A DNA stretch of 64,000 nt. It comes from Sphingobium sp. C100. Lineage in GTDB: Bacteria; Pseudomonadota; Alphaproteobacteria; Sphingomonadales; Sphingomonadaceae. Positions 35,686-47,549 of the stretch are shown piece after piece. A model generated the notes under the pieces. The model did no database searches. It saw nothing but the letters and a program-made list of their open reading frames with translations, and had not been told where the DNA came from. Position 1 is the first letter of the stretch. Every line of letters begins with the position of its first letter. The translations under genes and the position numbers were made by a program. Location: NCBI RefSeq assembly GCF_000508185.1, contig NZ_AYOY01000068.1, positions 1 to 64,000 on the forward strand, written 5' to 3'.

Positions 35686-36080
35686 CAGAACACCTCCGCC
35701 AGCACTTCGCCACCGACATTCTGGTCGCGCGCTTCCGCGTCCGACAGAACACCGCGAGGCGTCGAGACAATGGTGATGCCCAGGCCGTTGCGGATCACCG
35801 GAAGTTCCTTGGAACCCGAATAGACGCGGCGGCCAGGCTTGGACACGCGGGCGACATGCTTGATCGCCGGCTGGCCCTCGAAATATTTCAGCTCGATGCG
35901 CAGGCCGGCATGCTTGCCGAGGGCTTCCTCGGAATAGCCGCGGATATAGCCTTCGCGCTGCAGCACGTCGAGCACGCGGGCGCGCAGTTTCGAAGCGGGG
36001 GACATCACGCTGTCCTTCTTCGCCTGCTGCCCGTTACGGATGCGGGTGAGCATATCACCCAGGGGATCGGTCAATGCCAT
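35685..36080 (-). CDS. rpsH: 30S ribosomal protein S8
   Basis: A 131-residue S8 starting [18 protein letters not shown] and ending with the conserved [20 protein letters not shown] block. S8 binds the 16S central domain and in E. coli represses spc-operon translation through a site near rplE. Whether that control exists here is unknown. It has a one-base overlap with rplF. Confidence 0.96.
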   Translation of the reverse strand: MALTDPLGDMLTRIRNGQQAKKDSVMSPASKLRARVLDVLQREGYIRGYSEEALGKHAGLRIELKYFEGQPAIKHVARVSKPGRRVYSGSKELPVIRNGLGITIVSTPRGVLSDAEARDQNVGGEVLAEVF

Positions 36081-36092
36081 CTCAAATGATCC

Positions 36093-36398
36093 TTACCAGC
36101 TCGACTTGGTGACGCCGGGGATCAGGCCCTTGTTGGCCAGATCACGCAGCTGCACGCGGCAGAGACGGAATTTGCGGTAATAAGCGCGGGGACGCCCCGT
36201 CAGTTCGCAGCGGTTCCGAACGCGAGTCGGATTGCCGTTGCGGGGGATCTCCGCCATCTTCAGACGCGCGATCAGACGATCGCTGTCGTCGGCCGCGGTA
36301 TCATTCGCGATCGCCTTGAGCTTCGCATAGCGGCCGGCATATTTCTTCACCAGCTTCTTGCGGCGCTCGTTCTTGTTGATCGAACTCAGTTTCGCCAT
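36093..36398 (-). CDS. rpsN: 30S ribosomal protein S14
   Basis: A 101-residue S14 of the zinc-independent long type: there is no CxxC pair, and [17 protein letters not shown] is intact. Its start is [20 protein letters not shown]. It belongs to the 30S head. It lies 12 bp before rpsH and 52 nt after rplE; that gap holds nothing obvious except a TTAAG repeat. Confidence 0.96.
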   Translation of the reverse strand: MAKLSSINKNERRKKLVKKYAGRYAKLKAIANDTAADDSDRLIARLKMAEIPRNGNPTRVRNRCELTGRPRAYYRKFRLCRVQLRDLANKGLIPGVTKSSW

Positions 36399-36450
36399 GA
36401 CTTAAGTTCTCTTCCTTAGCTTAAGCGTTGGGAGAGAAGCGGGACCTGAT

Positions 36451-37026
36451 TCAGGCCGCCTGCTTCTCTTCTTCCTGCGGGAAGGGGAAGCCGAAAAGGC
36501 GCAGCAATTCGCGCGCTTCGTCATCCGTCTTCGCGGTGGTGGTCACGATGATGTCCATGCCGCGCACCTTGTCGATGCGGTCATAGTTGATCTCGGGGAA
36601 GATGATCTGCTCCTTGATGCCGAAGGCATAGTTGCCACGGCCGTCGAAGCTCTTCGGATTGAGACCACGAAAGTCGCGCACGCGGGGCAGCGCGACGTTG
36701 ATCAGGCGATCCAGGAACTCGTACATGCGCTCGCGGCGCAGCGTGACCTTGGCGCCGATCGGCATGCCTTCGCGCAGCTTGAACTGGGCGATCGACTTGC
36801 GGGCCTTGGTGATGACCGGCTTCTGACCGGCGATCAGTTCCATCTCTTCCGCGGCCGACGTCACCTTCTTCTTGTCCTGGGTCGCTTCGCCCACGCCCAT
36901 GTTGAGCGTGATCTTGTCGATCTTGGGAACCTGCATGACGTTCGCATAACCGAACTTCTCGGTCATCGCCTTGGCGATTTCAGCGTCATACTGCGCCTTG
37001 GAGCGCGGGATATATTTATCGGCCAT
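36451..37026 (-). CDS. rplE: 50S ribosomal protein L5
   Basis: A 191-residue L5. The core blocks [33 protein letters not shown] and [12 protein letters not shown] are typical. It binds 5S rRNA in the central protuberance and contacts S13. It begins at an ATG whose first base overlaps the rplX stop (37026). A slightly longer C-terminus (EEEKQAA) follows the usual FPFPQ end. Confidence 0.96.
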   Translation of the reverse strand: MADKYIPRSKAQYDAEIAKAMTEKFGYANVMQVPKIDKITLNMGVGEATQDKKKVTSAAEEMELIAGQKPVITKARKSIAQFKLREGMPIGAKVTLRRERMYEFLDRLINVALPRVRDFRGLNPKSFDGRGNYAFGIKEQIIFPEINYDRIDKVRGMDIIVTTTAKTDDEARELLRLFGFPFPQEEEKQAA

Positions 37027-37337
37027 TACAGCACCTCACCGGACTTGACGGCGACGCGAACCTTCTTGCCGTCGCGGTCCTCGAAACGGACGCGGGTCGC
37101 CTTGCCGTCCTTGTCGGCCACGGCCACGTTCGAAATGTGGAGCGGCGCCGGCTTGCGGTCGATGCCACCCTGCGGGTTCGCCTGGTCGGGCTTGCGGTGA
37201 CGGGCATGGACGTTGATGCCCTCGACGAGCACCTTGTCAGCCTTCGGCATCACCTGCAGGACAGCGCCGGTGCGGCCCTTGTCCTTGCCGGCCAGGATGA
37301 CGACCTTGTCGCCCTTCTTGATCTTCGCAGCGCTCAT
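37026..37337 (-). CDS. rplX: 50S ribosomal protein L24
   Basis: A 103-residue L24 with the KOW motif [20 protein letters not shown] near the start. L24 is an early assembly protein that nucleates 23S rRNA folding at its 5' end. It overlaps rplE by one base at 37026 and rplN by one base at 37337, so three genes are translationally chained. Confidence 0.96.
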   Translation of the reverse strand: MSAAKIKKGDKVVILAGKDKGRTGAVLQVMPKADKVLVEGINVHARHRKPDQANPQGGIDRKPAPLHISNVAVADKDGKATRVRFEDRDGKKVRVAVKSGEVL

Positions 37338-37705
37338 TACAGCACCTCGGGCGCAAGGCTGATGATCTTCATGTGCTGCTTGGCGCGCAGCTCACGAACG
37401 ACGGGGCCAAAGATACGCGTGCCGATCGGCTCCTGGTTCTTGTTGATCAGCACCGCGGCATTGCCGTCGAAGCGAATCACCGAACCGTCGGGACGACGGA
37501 TGTCCTTGGCGGTGCGAACGATGACCGCACGGTGCACGTCGCCCTTCTTCACCTTGCCGCGCGGCTGAGCTTCCTTGATCGAGACGACGATGATGTCGCC
37601 CACGCCAGCGAAGCGCCGCTTCGAGCCGCCCAGCACCTTGATGCACTGGACGCGCTTGGCGCCGCTGTTGTCAGCGACGTCAAGATTGGATTGCATCTGG
37701 ATCAT
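37337..37705 (-). CDS. rplN: 50S ribosomal protein L14
   Basis: A 122-residue L14 starting [17 protein letters not shown], the most conserved L14 block, with the Arg/Lys-rich centre [21 protein letters not shown]14 forms an inter-subunit bridge with 16S rRNA. The ATG at 37703-37705 is preceded by an AGAAGGAA site. The upstream 167-nt spacer to rpsQ is unusually long. Confidence 0.96.
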   Translation of the reverse strand: MIQMQSNLDVADNSGAKRVQCIKVLGGSKRRFAGVGDIIVVSIKEAQPRGKVKKGDVHRAVIVRTAKDIRRPDGSVIRFDGNAAVLINKNQEPIGTRIFGPVVRELRAKQHMKIISLAPEVL

Positions 37706-37872
37706 GGATCCGGTTCCTTCTTATTTGGCCTACCGGGACAATTCCCGGCGGTTCCGAATTTCCTGCCTTGGCCCTATGCGAGTCCAAGCGAAGCGCGGGC
37801 CTGTAACCTCTTCTTCACGAAAAGGCCAGCCCCGCGTTGCACTTCAGACCCGATTCAGTCCGCGAGCGTCCC
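37706..37872 (-). other. 167-nt spacer between rpsQ and rplN
   Basis: There is no credible gene. On the minus strand, GCGGG...CCCGC with inner GGCCT/AGGCC arms makes one long hairpin, and CCGGGA-CAATT-TCCCGG-type arms (37733-37738 and 37743-37748) make a short one 30-40 nt before the rplN start. No T run is seen. Confidence 0.45.
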
Positions 37873-38136
37873 TCAGGCCGCCGTCTCCGGCGACTTGTGA
37901 GTGTCCACGCGCTCGACGACCTTCCAGGTCTTGAGCTTGGAAATCGGGGCGGTCTCCTCAATGCGGACCGTCTCGCCTTCCTTGTAGACATTGCCCTCGT
38001 CATGGGCGTGATATTTCTTCGAAAGGCGGATGATCTTGCCGTAGAGCGCATGTTTCACCTTGCGCTCTACACGAACCACCACCGTCTTGTCGGTCTTGTC
38101 GGAAACCACCGTTCCCGTCAGCACGCGCTTGGGCAT
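37873..38136 (-). CDS. rpsQ: 30S ribosomal protein S17
   Basis: An 87-residue S17, starting [20 protein letters not shown], with [24 protein letters not shown] in the middle: the OB-fold assembly protein of the 30S body. Order rpmC-rpsQ-rplN is normal. It is the last gene before the 167-nt spacer. Confidence 0.96.
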   Translation of the reverse strand: MPKRVLTGTVVSDKTDKTVVVRVERKVKHALYGKIIRLSKKYHAHDEGNVYKEGETVRIEETAPISKLKTWKVVERVDTHKSPETAA

Positions 38137-38148
38137 CGTGTGTTTCCC

Positions 38149-38355
38149 TTACTTCGCGGCAGCCGAGCGGGTGCGCTCGGTCTGCAATGTCTTGATCTGC
38201 GCGATCGAGCGGCGGACTTCCTTGACCCGGCTGGGCTTTTCCAGCTGGTTGGTGGCCGCCTGAAAACGCAGATTAAACTGCTCGCGCTTCAGGTTGTTGA
38301 GTTCGGTCGACAGTTCGTCGTCCGTCTTGGTCTTGAGGTCGGCAACGTTCGCCAC
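38149..38355 (-). CDS. rpmC: 50S ribosomal protein L29
   Basis: A 68-residue L29, two long helices with the family block [20 protein letters not shown] and [10 protein letters not shown]29 lies at the exit of the peptide tunnel beside L23 and helps dock trigger factor and SRP. It is only 3 bp from rplP and 12 bp from rpsQ. Confidence 0.95.
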   Translation of the reverse strand: MANVADLKTKTDDELSTELNNLKREQFNLRFQAATNQLEKPSRVKEVRRSIAQIKTLQTERTRSAAAK

Positions 38356-38358
38356 GGC

Positions 38359-38790
38359 TTAACCCTCCAGGTGCGAGGTGTCGCCGAGGCGGGCAACAAC
38401 CTTCGTCTTGATGGGCAGCTTCATCGCGGCGCGCGAGAAGGCCTCTGCTGCGAGCGGACCGGGCACACCGTCCAGTTCGAACAGGATGCGGCCGGGCTTC
38501 ACCCGCGCCGCCCAATATTCGACCGAACCCTTGCCCTTGCCCTGACGGACTTCGGCAGGCTTCTTAGAAACCGGCACGTCGGGGAATATGCGGATCCACA
38601 ACCGGCCCTGACGGCGGATGTGGCGGGTGATTGCACGACGGGCCGCTTCGATTTGACGTGCGGTGACGCGCTCGGGTTCCAGAGCCTTCAGACCGTAGGA
38701 GCCGAAATTCAGGGACGAGCCACCCTTGGCATCGCCCTTGATCCGACCCTTGAAAGTCTTGCGGAACTTCATTTTCTTCGGTTGCAGCAT
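38359..38790 (-). CDS. rplP: 50S ribosomal protein L16
   Basis: A 143-residue L16 starting [19 protein letters not shown], with [20 protein letters not shown] and the loop [20 protein letters not shown] that reaches toward the A site and peptidyl-transferase centre. Length is normal. It is 21 bp after rpsC. Confidence 0.96.
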   Translation of the reverse strand: MLQPKKMKFRKTFKGRIKGDAKGGSSLNFGSYGLKALEPERVTARQIEAARRAITRHIRRQGRLWIRIFPDVPVSKKPAEVRQGKGKGSVEYWAARVKPGRILFELDGVPGPLAAEAFSRAAMKLPIKTKVVARLGDTSHLEG

Positions 38791-38811
38791 GACGCTATTA
38801 CCTTCTTATCT

Positions 38812-39507
38812 TCAGCGCGCCGGGCGCACGCCGGAGGTTTGAGCCTCCAGCATCAGCCGGTCGGTGGCCATCGGATCATGGCCGAGAATCTCGCCCTTGA
38901 AGATCCAGACCTTGATGCCGCAGACGCCATAGGCGGTGTGCGCCGTGGCTTCTGCATAATCGACGTTCGCGCGCAGCGTGTGCAGCGGAACGCGACCTTC
39001 GCGATACCATTCCACGCGGGCGATCTCCGCGCCGCCCAGACGGCCGCCGCAGGTGATCTTGATGCCTTCGGCACCCAGACGCAGCGCCGACTGCACCGCG
39101 CGCTTCATCGCACGGCGGAACGCCACGCGGCGTTCCAACTGATCGGCGATACCCTGCGCGACGAGCTTCGAATCGACTTCCGGCTTGCGGATTTCGACGA
39201 TGTTCAGCGACACGTCGGACGAGGTCAGCGCGCCCAGCTTCTTGCGAAGCTTTTCGATGTCCGCGCCCTTCTTGCCGATGATGACACCGGGGCGGGCGGC
39301 GTAGATCGACACGCGGCACAGCTTGGCCGGACGCTCGATCACGACCTTCGAGATCGCGGCCTGCGGCAGGCTCTTCATGATGAACTGGCGGATCTTGAGA
39401 TCTTCCAGCAGCAGACGACCATAATCCTGGCCTTCCGCGAACCAGCGGCTGTCCCAGGTGCGGTTGATCTGAAGACGCAGACCGATCGGATTGCTCTTGT
39501 GACCCAT
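38812..39507 (-). CDS. rpsC: 30S ribosomal protein S3
   Basis: A 231-residue S3 with the KH domain ([23 protein letters not shown], containing GVIIGKKG) and the C-terminal domain that lines the mRNA entry tunnel. The ATG at 39505-39507 gives the universal [20 protein letters not shown]. An in-frame ATG 11 codons upstream would overlap rplV by 29 bp and is rejected. It has a 4-bp gap to rplV. Confidence 0.96.
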   Translation of the reverse strand: MGHKSNPIGLRLQINRTWDSRWFAEGQDYGRLLLEDLKIRQFIMKSLPQAAISKVVIERPAKLCRVSIYAARPGVIIGKKGADIEKLRKKLGALTSSDVSLNIVEIRKPEVDSKLVAQGIADQLERRVAFRRAMKRAVQSALRLGAEGIKITCGGRLGGAEIARVEWYREGRVPLHTLRANVDYAEATAHTAYGVCGIKVWIFKGEILGHDPMATDRLMLEAQTSGVRPAR

Positions 39508-39511
39508 GTGC

Positions 39512-39898
39512 TTACGCCTCCGCTTCTTCGCCAGCTTCACGCACGACGATACGCACGCGGCTGAAGGGCTTGAGGATCCGGGTCGACTTGCCGCGGCCGC
39601 GTGCGTGGAAGCGCTTCAGGGTGAAGCTCTTGCCCACCGATGCTTCCGCGACGACCAGGGCGTCGACGTCCAGATTGTGATTATTTTCCGCATTGGCGAT
39701 GGCCGAAGCCAGCACCTTGCGCACGTCCACCGCCATCGCCTTCTTCGAGAAGGCGAGGATGTTGAGCGCCTCTTCGACCTTGCGGCCGCGGATCAGCGTC
39801 GCCACCAGGTTCAGCTTCTGGGCCGAACCACGGATCTGCGTGCCGACGGCGAGCGCTTCATTGTCGGCGACGCGACGGGGAGCCTTTTCCTTGCTCAT
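39512..39898 (-). CDS. rplV: 50S ribosomal protein L22
   Basis: A 128-residue L22: [20 protein letters not shown] near the start and the beta-hairpin [20 protein letters not shown] to [15 protein letters not shown], which lines the nascent-peptide tunnel near the macrolide site. No insertion or deletion is visible in the hairpin tip. It overlaps the rpsS stop by one base. Confidence 0.96.
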   Translation of the reverse strand: MSKEKAPRRVADNEALAVGTQIRGSAQKLNLVATLIRGRKVEEALNILAFSKKAMAVDVRKVLASAIANAENNHNLDVDALVVAEASVGKSFTLKRFHARGRGKSTRILKPFSRVRIVVREAGEEAEA

Positions 39899-40173
39899 CA
39901 GCGCTTGCCCTTCTTGTCGGCGGCGTGGCCGGGGAAGTAGCGGGTCGGGGCGAATTCGCCCAGCTTATGACCCACCATATCCTCGTTCACGGACACCGGA
40001 ACATGCTTGCGGCCGTTATAGACGCTGAACGTCAGGCCGACGAACTGCGGCAGGATGGTGGAGCGACGCGACCAGGTCTTGATCGGCGCGCGGCCACCCG
40101 CGTCCTGCGCGGTTTCCGCCTTCTTCAGAAGGCTGAGGTCCACGAACGGACCTTTCCAGACGGAACGAGCCAT
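39898..40173 (-). CDS. rpsS: 30S ribosomal protein S19
   Basis: A 91-residue S19, [20 protein letters not shown] to [18 protein letters not shown], with the central [20 protein letters not shown] block. It lies in the 30S head near S13 and bridges to the large subunit. It is normal in length and order, 5 bp from rplB. Confidence 0.96.
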   Translation of the reverse strand: MARSVWKGPFVDLSLLKKAETAQDAGGRAPIKTWSRRSTILPQFVGLTFSVYNGRKHVPVSVNEDMVGHKLGEFAPTRYFPGHAADKKGKR

Positions 40174-40178
40174 CTCGC

Positions 40179-41015
40179 TTACCTCTTCTTCTTCGCGTGG
40201 CGGCTACGGATAATCATCTTGTCCGTGGCCTTGTTGTGGCGGGTGCGTGCACCCTTGGTCGGCTTGCCCCAAGGCGTGACCGGATGACGGCCGCCCGAGG
40301 TCCGGCCTTCACCACCGCCATGCGGGTGATCGACCGGGTTCTTCGCCACGCCGCGCGTCAGCGGGCGCTTGCCCAGCCAGCGGTTGCGGCCGGCCTTGGC
40401 GAGATTCGTGTTGGCATTGTCCGGGTTGGACACGGCACCGACGGTGCCCATGCAGTCCGAACGAATATAGCGCTGCTCGCCCGACGACAGGCGGACCATC
40501 ACCATGCCACGATCGCGACCGACCAGCTGGGCGTAGGTGCCCGCCGAACGGCAGAGCTGACCACCCTTGCCGGGCTTCATCTCGATATTGTGGATGATGG
40601 TGCCGACCGGCATCTGACCCAGTTCCATCGCATTGCCCGGCTTCACGTCGGTCTTCTTGCCAGCGATGATCTTGTCACCGGGGGCGAGACGCTGCGGCGC
40701 CAGGACATAGGCCTGGGTGCCGTCGGCATAGTTGACCAGCGCAATGAAGGCGGTGCGGTTGGGGTCATATTCCAGACGCTCGACCGTGCCTTCCACGTCC
40801 CACAGGCGACGCTTGAAGTCGATGATGCGGTAACGCTGCTTGTGACCGCCGGCGATACCGCGCGAGGTCACATGGCCCTTGTTGTTGCGACCACCGGTCT
40901 TGCGCTTGCCTTCGGTCAGCGCCTTGACGGGCTTGCCCTTATGGAGGCTCGACTTGTCGACGAGGATCAGGCCGCGCTGGGCCGGGCTCGTCGGGTTATA
41001 ATGCTTGAGTGCCAT
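40179..41015 (-). CDS. rplB: 50S ribosomal protein L2
   Basis: A 278-residue L2 with the conserved [20 protein letters not shown] loop near the peptidyl-transferase centre, whose His is implicated in activity. It starts [15 protein letters not shown] at the ATG 41013-41015, preceded by GAGGG; an in-frame TTG five codons upstream is rejected because it would run into the rplW end. It has an 11-bp gap from rplW. Confidence 0.97.
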   Translation of the reverse strand: MALKHYNPTSPAQRGLILVDKSSLHKGKPVKALTEGKRKTGGRNNKGHVTSRGIAGGHKQRYRIIDFKRRLWDVEGTVERLEYDPNRTAFIALVNYADGTQAYVLAPQRLAPGDKIIAGKKTDVKPGNAMELGQMPVGTIIHNIEMKPGKGGQLCRSAGTYAQLVGRDRGMVMVRLSSGEQRYIRSDCMGTVGAVSNPDNANTNLAKAGRNRWLGKRPLTRGVAKNPVDHPHGGGEGRTSGGRHPVTPWGKPTKGARTRHNKATDKMIIRSRHAKKKR

Positions 41016-41026
41016 TTTGTCCGCCC

Positions 41027-41344
41027 TCAAATACCGGTGGTGACGTCGATTTGCTTACTGTCAGCAGTAAGCGTCACGATCGCCTTCTTCACGTCGTTGC
41101 GCTTGTAGGGCTTGCCCTTCCAGCGCTTGACCTTGCCCTTTTGCACCAGCGTGTTGACCGCCTTGACGGTCACGCCGAACAGGGCCTCGACGGCAGCCTT
41201 GATCTCGGGCTTGGACGCGTTGTTGGCGACCTGGAAGACCACGGCGTTATTTTCGGAGAGAAGGGTCGACTTCTCGGTGATGACCGGCGCGACAACGACG
41301 TCGAAATGACGGTTGTCCACGGTCGCGGCTTCTTTTTTAGCCAT
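41027..41344 (-). CDS. rplW: 50S ribosomal protein L23
   Basis: A 105-residue L23: [17 protein letters not shown] at the start and the long loop [20 protein letters not shown]. It forms the docking site for trigger factor and SRP at the tunnel exit. The start overlaps the end of rplD by 8 bp, a tight coupling also seen in other alphaproteobacteria. Confidence 0.96.
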   Translation of the reverse strand: MAKKEAATVDNRHFDVVVAPVITEKSTLLSENNAVVFQVANNASKPEIKAAVEALFGVTVKAVNTLVQKGKVKRWKGKPYKRNDVKKAIVTLTADSKQIDVTTGI

Positions 41345-41960
41345 TGAAACGGGCCTCCAGCTTTTCGACCGCGGCGCGGGTGAGCACCAGCGAGTCGGCC
41401 TTCAGGATGTCGTAGACGTTGGCGCCAACGGCCGGCAGCAGGTTCACGCCGATGATGTTGGCCGACGCCTTGGCAAAGCTGACATTGACCGCATCGCCGT
41501 CGATGAACAGCGCCTTGGTCAGGTTCAGCTTGGCAAGGTGGGCGACCAGCGCCTTGGTCTTGCCTTCCGCCACGTCGAGCGTGTCGAGCACGATCAGCGA
41601 GCCGTCCTTGGCCTTGGCCGACAGGGCCATTTTCAGGCCGAGCGCACGCACCTTCTTGTTGAGGTCGTGACCAAAGTCGCGGGCGCGGGCGCCGTGCGCC
41701 TTACCACCGCCGATGAAGACGGGAGCCCGGCGATCGCCGTGACGAGCCGTACCGCCGCCCTTCTGGCGACCGAACTTCTTGCCGGTACGGGCCACGTCCG
41801 AACGTTCGCGGGTGGCGCGGGCCGGAGCGCGACGCTTTTCCAGCTGCCAGGTAACGACGCGGTGCAGAATGTCGGTGCGGGGCTCGATGCCGAACACGGC
41901 ATCGTTCAGCTCCAGCTCGCCGGCTGCCTGCGCGTCGAGGGTCTGTACATTGACCTTCAT
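41337..41960 (-). CDS. rplD: 50S ribosomal protein L4
   Basis: A 207-residue L4 with the tunnel loop [23 protein letters not shown], which with L22 forms the constriction of the exit tunnel. In E. coli L4 also regulates its own S10 operon by attenuation before rpsJ. A terminator-like structure exists in this operon, but after rpsJ. The start ATG is at 41958-41960, 3 bp after rplC. Confidence 0.96.
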   Translation of the reverse strand: MKVNVQTLDAQAAGELELNDAVFGIEPRTDILHRVVTWQLEKRRAPARATRERSDVARTGKKFGRQKGGGTARHGDRRAPVFIGGGKAHGARARDFGHDLNKKVRALGLKMALSAKAKDGSLIVLDTLDVAEGKTKALVAHLAKLNLTKALFIDGDAVNVSFAKASANIIGVNLLPAVGANVYDILKADSLVLTRAAVEKLEARFNG

Positions 41961-41963
41961 GGT

Positions 41964-42716
41964 TTAGCCCTCCTGGCCTTCGGTCGCTTCGGGAGCCGCA
42001 TCTTCTGCGGGCGTCTCGGCCGGAGCGTTGTTGCTGTTGGCGGCAGCCTTCAGGCTCGCCGGATAGGGAGCCTCGGCATGACGCGGAACCTTGACGGCGT
42101 CCTTGACGGTCAACCAGGTGCCCTTGGCGCCCGGAACGCTGCCCTTGACGAACAGCAGACCGCGCTCGACGTCGGTGCGCACGATCTCCAGATTCTGCTG
42201 GGTCCGCTCGCGGTCGCCCATATGACCGGCCATCTTCTTGTTCTTGAAGACGCGGCCCGGATCCTGGCGGTTACCGGTCGAACCATGGGCACGGTGGCTG
42301 ATCGACACGCCGTGGGTGGCGCGCATACCGCCGAAACCCCAACGCTTCATCGCGCCGGCGAAACCCTTACCCTGGGTGTGACCGGCCACATCGACCAGCT
42401 GGCCGGCGACGAAATGATCGGCCGCAATCTCTGCGCCGACATCGAGGAGCGCATCCTCGGCGACGCGGAATTCGACCAGACGCGCCTTCGGCTCGACTTC
42501 GGCCTTGGCGAACTGGCCGCGCTGCGGCTTGGCGACATTCTTGACCTTGGCCACGCCAGCGCCGAGCTGGACGGCGATATAGCCGTCACGATCGACTTCC
42601 TTGCGCGCCACGACCTGGTTGCCCTCAAGGGCCAGAACCGTAACGGGAACATGACGTCCGTCCTCCTGGAACAGACGGGTCATCCCGACTTTCTTAGCGA
42701 TCACGCCTGTGCGCAT
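41964..42716 (-). CDS. rplC: 50S ribosomal protein L3
   Basis: A 250-residue L3: [20 protein letters not shown], then [20 protein letters not shown] and [29 protein letters not shown]-type loops that reach the peptidyl-transferase centre. The last 30 residues are an Ala/Glu/Pro tail absent from E. coli L3. The ATG at 42714-42716 follows GGGAG at 9 nt; a GTG one codon upstream is possible. It lies 50 nt beyond the terminator-like hairpin of the spacer. Confidence 0.96.
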   Translation of the reverse strand: MRTGVIAKKVGMTRLFQEDGRHVPVTVLALEGNQVVARKEVDRDGYIAVQLGAGVAKVKNVAKPQRGQFAKAEVEPKARLVEFRVAEDALLDVGAEIAADHFVAGQLVDVAGHTQGKGFAGAMKRWGFGGMRATHGVSISHRAHGSTGNRQDPGRVFKNKKMAGHMGDRERTQQNLEIVRTDVERGLLFVKGSVPGAKGTWLTVKDAVKVPRHAEAPYPASLKAAANSNNAPAETPAEDAAPEATEGQEG

Positions 42717-42991
42717 CACCGATTACTCCCATAGAGGCCCGTCTTAGCAACGGGCGTATCCAACGAAAAAACCGCTCAGGATCTCTCCTTCGCGGCCCAA
42801 CCCAAATTATAGATCACCCCGTCCGGGTTGGATGCCACCCCCTACTCGGGAATAGCGACGGGGGACCAGGACCACGCGCCCTTCCGGTTCACCGGATGCG
42901 GCCGTGCGGTATCCCTTGTGTCGTTTGAGCTTCCGACCAGCGGAATGCCCGATACCCTGCCCTCCTTTCGGAAAGCAGGGACTTGCCGACC
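42717..42991 (-). other. 275-nt structured spacer between rpsJ and rplC
   Basis: It is not coding. Read on the minus strand, several hairpins follow in order: CCCTGC..TTCC-GAAA-GGA..GCAGGG just after rpsJ, CCGG-TGAA-CCGG, a long-range CCAACCC/GGGTTGG pair flanking a TATAAT (42806-42811), the terminator-like stem, and GCCCGT/ACGGGC (42737-42742 and 42750-42755) just before the rplC ribosome binding site. The equivalent E. coli spacer is only a few tens of bases. Confidence 0.6.
42766..42795 (-). terminator. Terminator-type hairpin inside the S10 operon (candidate attenuator)
   Basis: On the minus strand CCGC-GA-AGGA, loop GAGA, TCCT-GA-GCGG, then six T. The two GA steps face each other and can form tandem sheared G-A pairs, so the stem is effectively continuous for ten pairs with a GNRA tetraloop cap. 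This is a complete intrinsic terminator between rpsJ and rplC. Confidence 0.7.
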
Positions 42992-43300
42992 TTAGGCCAG
43001 CTTAATTTCGACGTTCACGCCGGCAGCCAGGTCCAGCTTCATCAGCGCGTCGACCGTCTGCGGCGTCGGCTGCACAATGTCAAGCATACGCTTGTAGGTG
43101 CGGACCTCGAACTGCTCGCGCGACTTCTTGTCGATGTGCGGGCCACGGTTGACCGTGAACTTTTCGATGCGCGTCGGAAGAGGAATGGGACCGCGGATAA
43201 GGGCGCCGGTGCGGCGGGCGGTGTCGGCGATGTCGCCGGTCGCCTGGTCAAGCACGCGATGATCGAACGCCTTGAGGCGAATGCGGATATTGCTGTCCAT
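42992..43300 (-). CDS. rpsJ: 30S ribosomal protein S10
   Basis: A 102-residue S10 ([42 protein letters not shown]), also known as NusE, which joins the NusB-boxA antitermination complex. The ATG is at 43298-43300 after an AGGAAC site. It is the first gene of the S10 block, with two terminator structures upstream and one downstream. Length is normal. Confidence 0.97.
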   Translation of the reverse strand: MDSNIRIRLKAFDHRVLDQATGDIADTARRTGALIRGPIPLPTRIEKFTVNRGPHIDKKSREQFEVRTYKRMLDIVQPTPQTVDALMKLDLAAGVNVEIKLA

Positions 43301-43386
43301 TGTTCCTGTACCGATGCGAAAGAGCCAAAAACCAGTGCATTTTCCAAATCAGCCGGAGCAGCCGATGACTTAGGAAATACACCAAC

Positions 43387-43454
43387 AAAAAATATCCGCC
43401 CCGGCCATTGCCCTTCTAGCTCAGCAAGAGCCGGAGAAAGGCGATCCGGGGCGG
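43387..43454 (-). terminator. Long intrinsic terminator upstream of rpsJ
   Basis: On the minus strand CCGCCCCGG (43446-43454) pairs with CCGGGGCGG (43396-43404). Inside, GCCTTTCT pairs with AGAAGGGC (one G-U pair) and CTC with GAG. A T6 run (43387-43392) follows. It lies only 86 nt before the rpsJ start. Confidence 0.75.
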
Positions 43455-43455
43455 T

Positions 43456-43494
43456 AAAAATTCCGAGCGGCGCGAATCGGATGATTCGCGCCGC
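43456..43494 (-). terminator. Intrinsic terminator after tuf
   Basis: GCGGCGCGAATC and GATTCGCGCCGC (43467-43478 and 43483-43494) form a perfect 12-bp stem with a 4-nt loop, followed on the minus strand by a T5 run at 43456-43460. It lies 12 bp after the tuf stop. Confidence 0.85.
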
Positions 43495-43506
43495 TGCGGT
43501 CCTATA

Positions 43507-44697
43507 TTACTTCGAGATCGTGCCGACAACCCCTGCGCCGACGGTACGACCGCCTTCGCGGATCGCGAAGCGCAGACCGGCGTCCATGGCGATCGGTGCG
43601 ATCAGCTTGACGCCGAGCTTCACATTGTCGCCGGGCATGACCATCTCGGTGCCTTCGGGAAGGATCACTTCGCCGGTCACGTCCGTGGTGCGGAAGTAGA
43701 ATTGCGGGCGATAGTTGGCGAAGAACGGGGTGTGACGGCCGCCTTCTTCCTTCGACAGGACATAGACTTCCGCGTCGAACTCGGTGTGCGGGGTGATCGT
43801 GCCGGGCTTGGCCAGAACCTGACCGCGCTCGACTTCTTCACGCTTCGTGCCACGCACCAGGGCGCCGATATTGTCGCCCGCACGACCTTCGTCGAGCAGC
43901 TTGCGGAACATTTCCACGCCGGTGACGGTGGTCTTGGTGGTGTTCTTCAGGCCGACGATCTCGACTTCCTCACCAACCTTGATGATGCCGGTTTCGACAC
44001 GGCCGGTGACGACGGTGCCACGACCCGAGATCGAGAACACGTCTTCGATCGGCATCAGGAAGGGACGGTCGATCGGACGCTCGGGCTGCGGGATCCAGCT
44101 GTCGACGGCGGCCATCAGCTTCAGAACGGCTTCATGGCCGATTTCCGGGGTCTTGTCCTGCAGCGCGGCAACAGCCGAACCGGGGATGACGGGGATGTTG
44201 TCGCCGTCGAAATCGTAGGAGCTCAGCAGCTCGCGGATTTCCAGCTCGACCAGCTCGAGGATTTCGGCGTCGTCGACCAGGTCGACCTTGTTCATGAACA
44301 CGACGAGCTGCGGCACGCCGACCTGACGGGCGAGCAGGATGTGCTCACGGGTCTGCGGCATCGGGCCGTCGGTAGCCGAGACGACCAGGATCGCGCCATC
44401 CATCTGGGCGGCACCGGTGATCATGTTCTTCACATAGTCAGCGTGACCGGGGCAATCGACGTGCGCATAGTGACGGGCTTCGGTTTCATATTCGACGTGG
44501 GCGGTCGAAATGGTGATGCCGCGCTCGCGCTCTTCGGGCGCCTTGTCGATGTTGTCGTAGCTCGTGAAGGTCGCGCCGCCGGTTTCGGCCAGCACCTTCG
44601 TGATCGCTGCGGTCAGCGAGGTCTTGCCATGGTCGACGTGACCGATGGTGCCGATGTTGCAGTGCGGCTTGTTCCGCTCAAACTTAGCCTTAGCCAT
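43507..44697 (-). CDS. tuf: Elongation factor Tu
   Basis: A 396-residue EF-Tu with GHVDHGKTS (G1), the switch I region [30 protein letters not shown] (G3), NKVD (G4) and intact domains II and III ([15 protein letters not shown]). It delivers aminoacyl-tRNA to the ribosome. This is the str-operon copy; whether a second copy exists elsewhere cannot be seen. It is separated from fusA by 136 nt that contain a GCGCCT/AGGCGC hairpin. Confidence 0.98.
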   Translation of the reverse strand: MAKAKFERNKPHCNIGTIGHVDHGKTSLTAAITKVLAETGGATFTSYDNIDKAPEERERGITISTAHVEYETEARHYAHVDCPGHADYVKNMITGAAQMDGAILVVSATDGPMPQTREHILLARQVGVPQLVVFMNKVDLVDDAEILELVELEIRELLSSYDFDGDNIPVIPGSAVAALQDKTPEIGHEAVLKLMAAVDSWIPQPERPIDRPFLMPIEDVFSISGRGTVVTGRVETGIIKVGEEVEIVGLKNTTKTTVTGVEMFRKLLDEGRAGDNIGALVRGTKREEVERGQVLAKPGTITPHTEFDAEVYVLSKEEGGRHTPFFANYRPQFYFRTTDVTGEVILPEGTEMVMPGDNVKLGVKLIAPIAMDAGLRFAIREGGRTVGAGVVGTISK

Positions 44698-44833
44698 TTT
44701 ATCCTACCTTCTAATCAAAATCAGCTTGGGTCTGACCGCTCGGCCGCGCCTCGCGAAGGCGCGTCCATAGCAGCAAATTTACAGATTACCAGCCCCTAAC
44801 CGAGCCGTTTTCACAGCGCGGCCAGGGAAATCA

Positions 44834-46906
<2,073 letters not shown>

Positions 46907-46976
46907 GATGCTTCTCCGTTGCCGGCGCGCCGGCGGTTGGGGATTCGTTTATTCTGCGCGTGGCCCCTAAACCAAT

Positions 46977-47008
46977 CCGTTCGCCATGGGTAGACCCCCG
47001 GCGAACGG
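46977..47008 (-). other. Inverted repeat in the rpsG-fusA spacer
   Basis: CCGTTCGCC (46977-46985) and GGCGAACGG (47000-47008) are perfect 9-bp arms around a 14-nt loop. Together with the 14-bp palindrome nearer fusA they fill much of the 157-nt spacer. In E. coli this spacer binds S7 for autoregulation; a similar role is possible but unproven. Confidence 0.45.
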
Positions 47009-47063
47009 ACCGATTTTCGAAACCTGGAAAGGCGGCGGGCACATCGCTGCGCCCGCCAGCCTG

Positions 47064-47534
47064 TTACCAGCGATAGTGCGAGAAGGCGCGGTTCGCTTCC
47101 GCCATGCGGTGCGTGTCTTCGCGCTTCTTGACCGCATTGCCGCGGTTGTTGGCGGCGTCCAGCAGCTCGCCCGACAGGCGCGCGGCCATCGTGGTTTCGC
47201 TGCGGTTGCGCGCCGCGGTGATGAGCCAGCGGATGGCCAGCGCCTGGGCGCGTTCGGGACGCACTTCGACGGGGACCTGATAGGTCGCACCGCCGACGCG
47301 GCGGCTGCGGACCTCGATACCGGGCTTGATGTTGTTCAGCGCGTCATGGAACATGCCAATCGGATCCTTCTTGGCGCGGGTCTCGACAGTTTCGAGAGCG
47401 CCATAGACGATCGATTCAGCAACGGCTTTCTTTCCGTCCTGCATGATGCTGTTCATGAACTTCGACAGCACGATATCGCCGAACTTGGGATCGGGCAGGA
47501 TAACGCGCTTTTCGGGGCGACGACGACGTGACAT
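47064..47534 (-). CDS. rpsG: 30S ribosomal protein S7
   Basis: A 156-residue S7 with [20 protein letters not shown], the mRNA-exit beta hairpin [18 protein letters not shown]-type sequence [19 protein letters not shown] and the C-terminal [12 protein letters not shown]. It nucleates the 30S head and in E. coli regulates the str operon. It is 15 bp after rpsL. Length matches the long (non-K-12) form. Confidence 0.97.
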   Translation of the reverse strand: MSRRRRPEKRVILPDPKFGDIVLSKFMNSIMQDGKKAVAESIVYGALETVETRAKKDPIGMFHDALNNIKPGIEVRSRRVGGATYQVPVEVRPERAQALAIRWLITAARNRSETTMAARLSGELLDAANNRGNAVKKREDTHRMAEANRAFSHYRW

Positions 47535-47549
47535 ATTCTTGGTCTCCCC

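Noticed and set aside
37837-39564. 575-codon plus-strand frame opposite rpsQ to rpsC
   Set aside because: It covers several well-established ribosomal genes on the other strand and has no domain.
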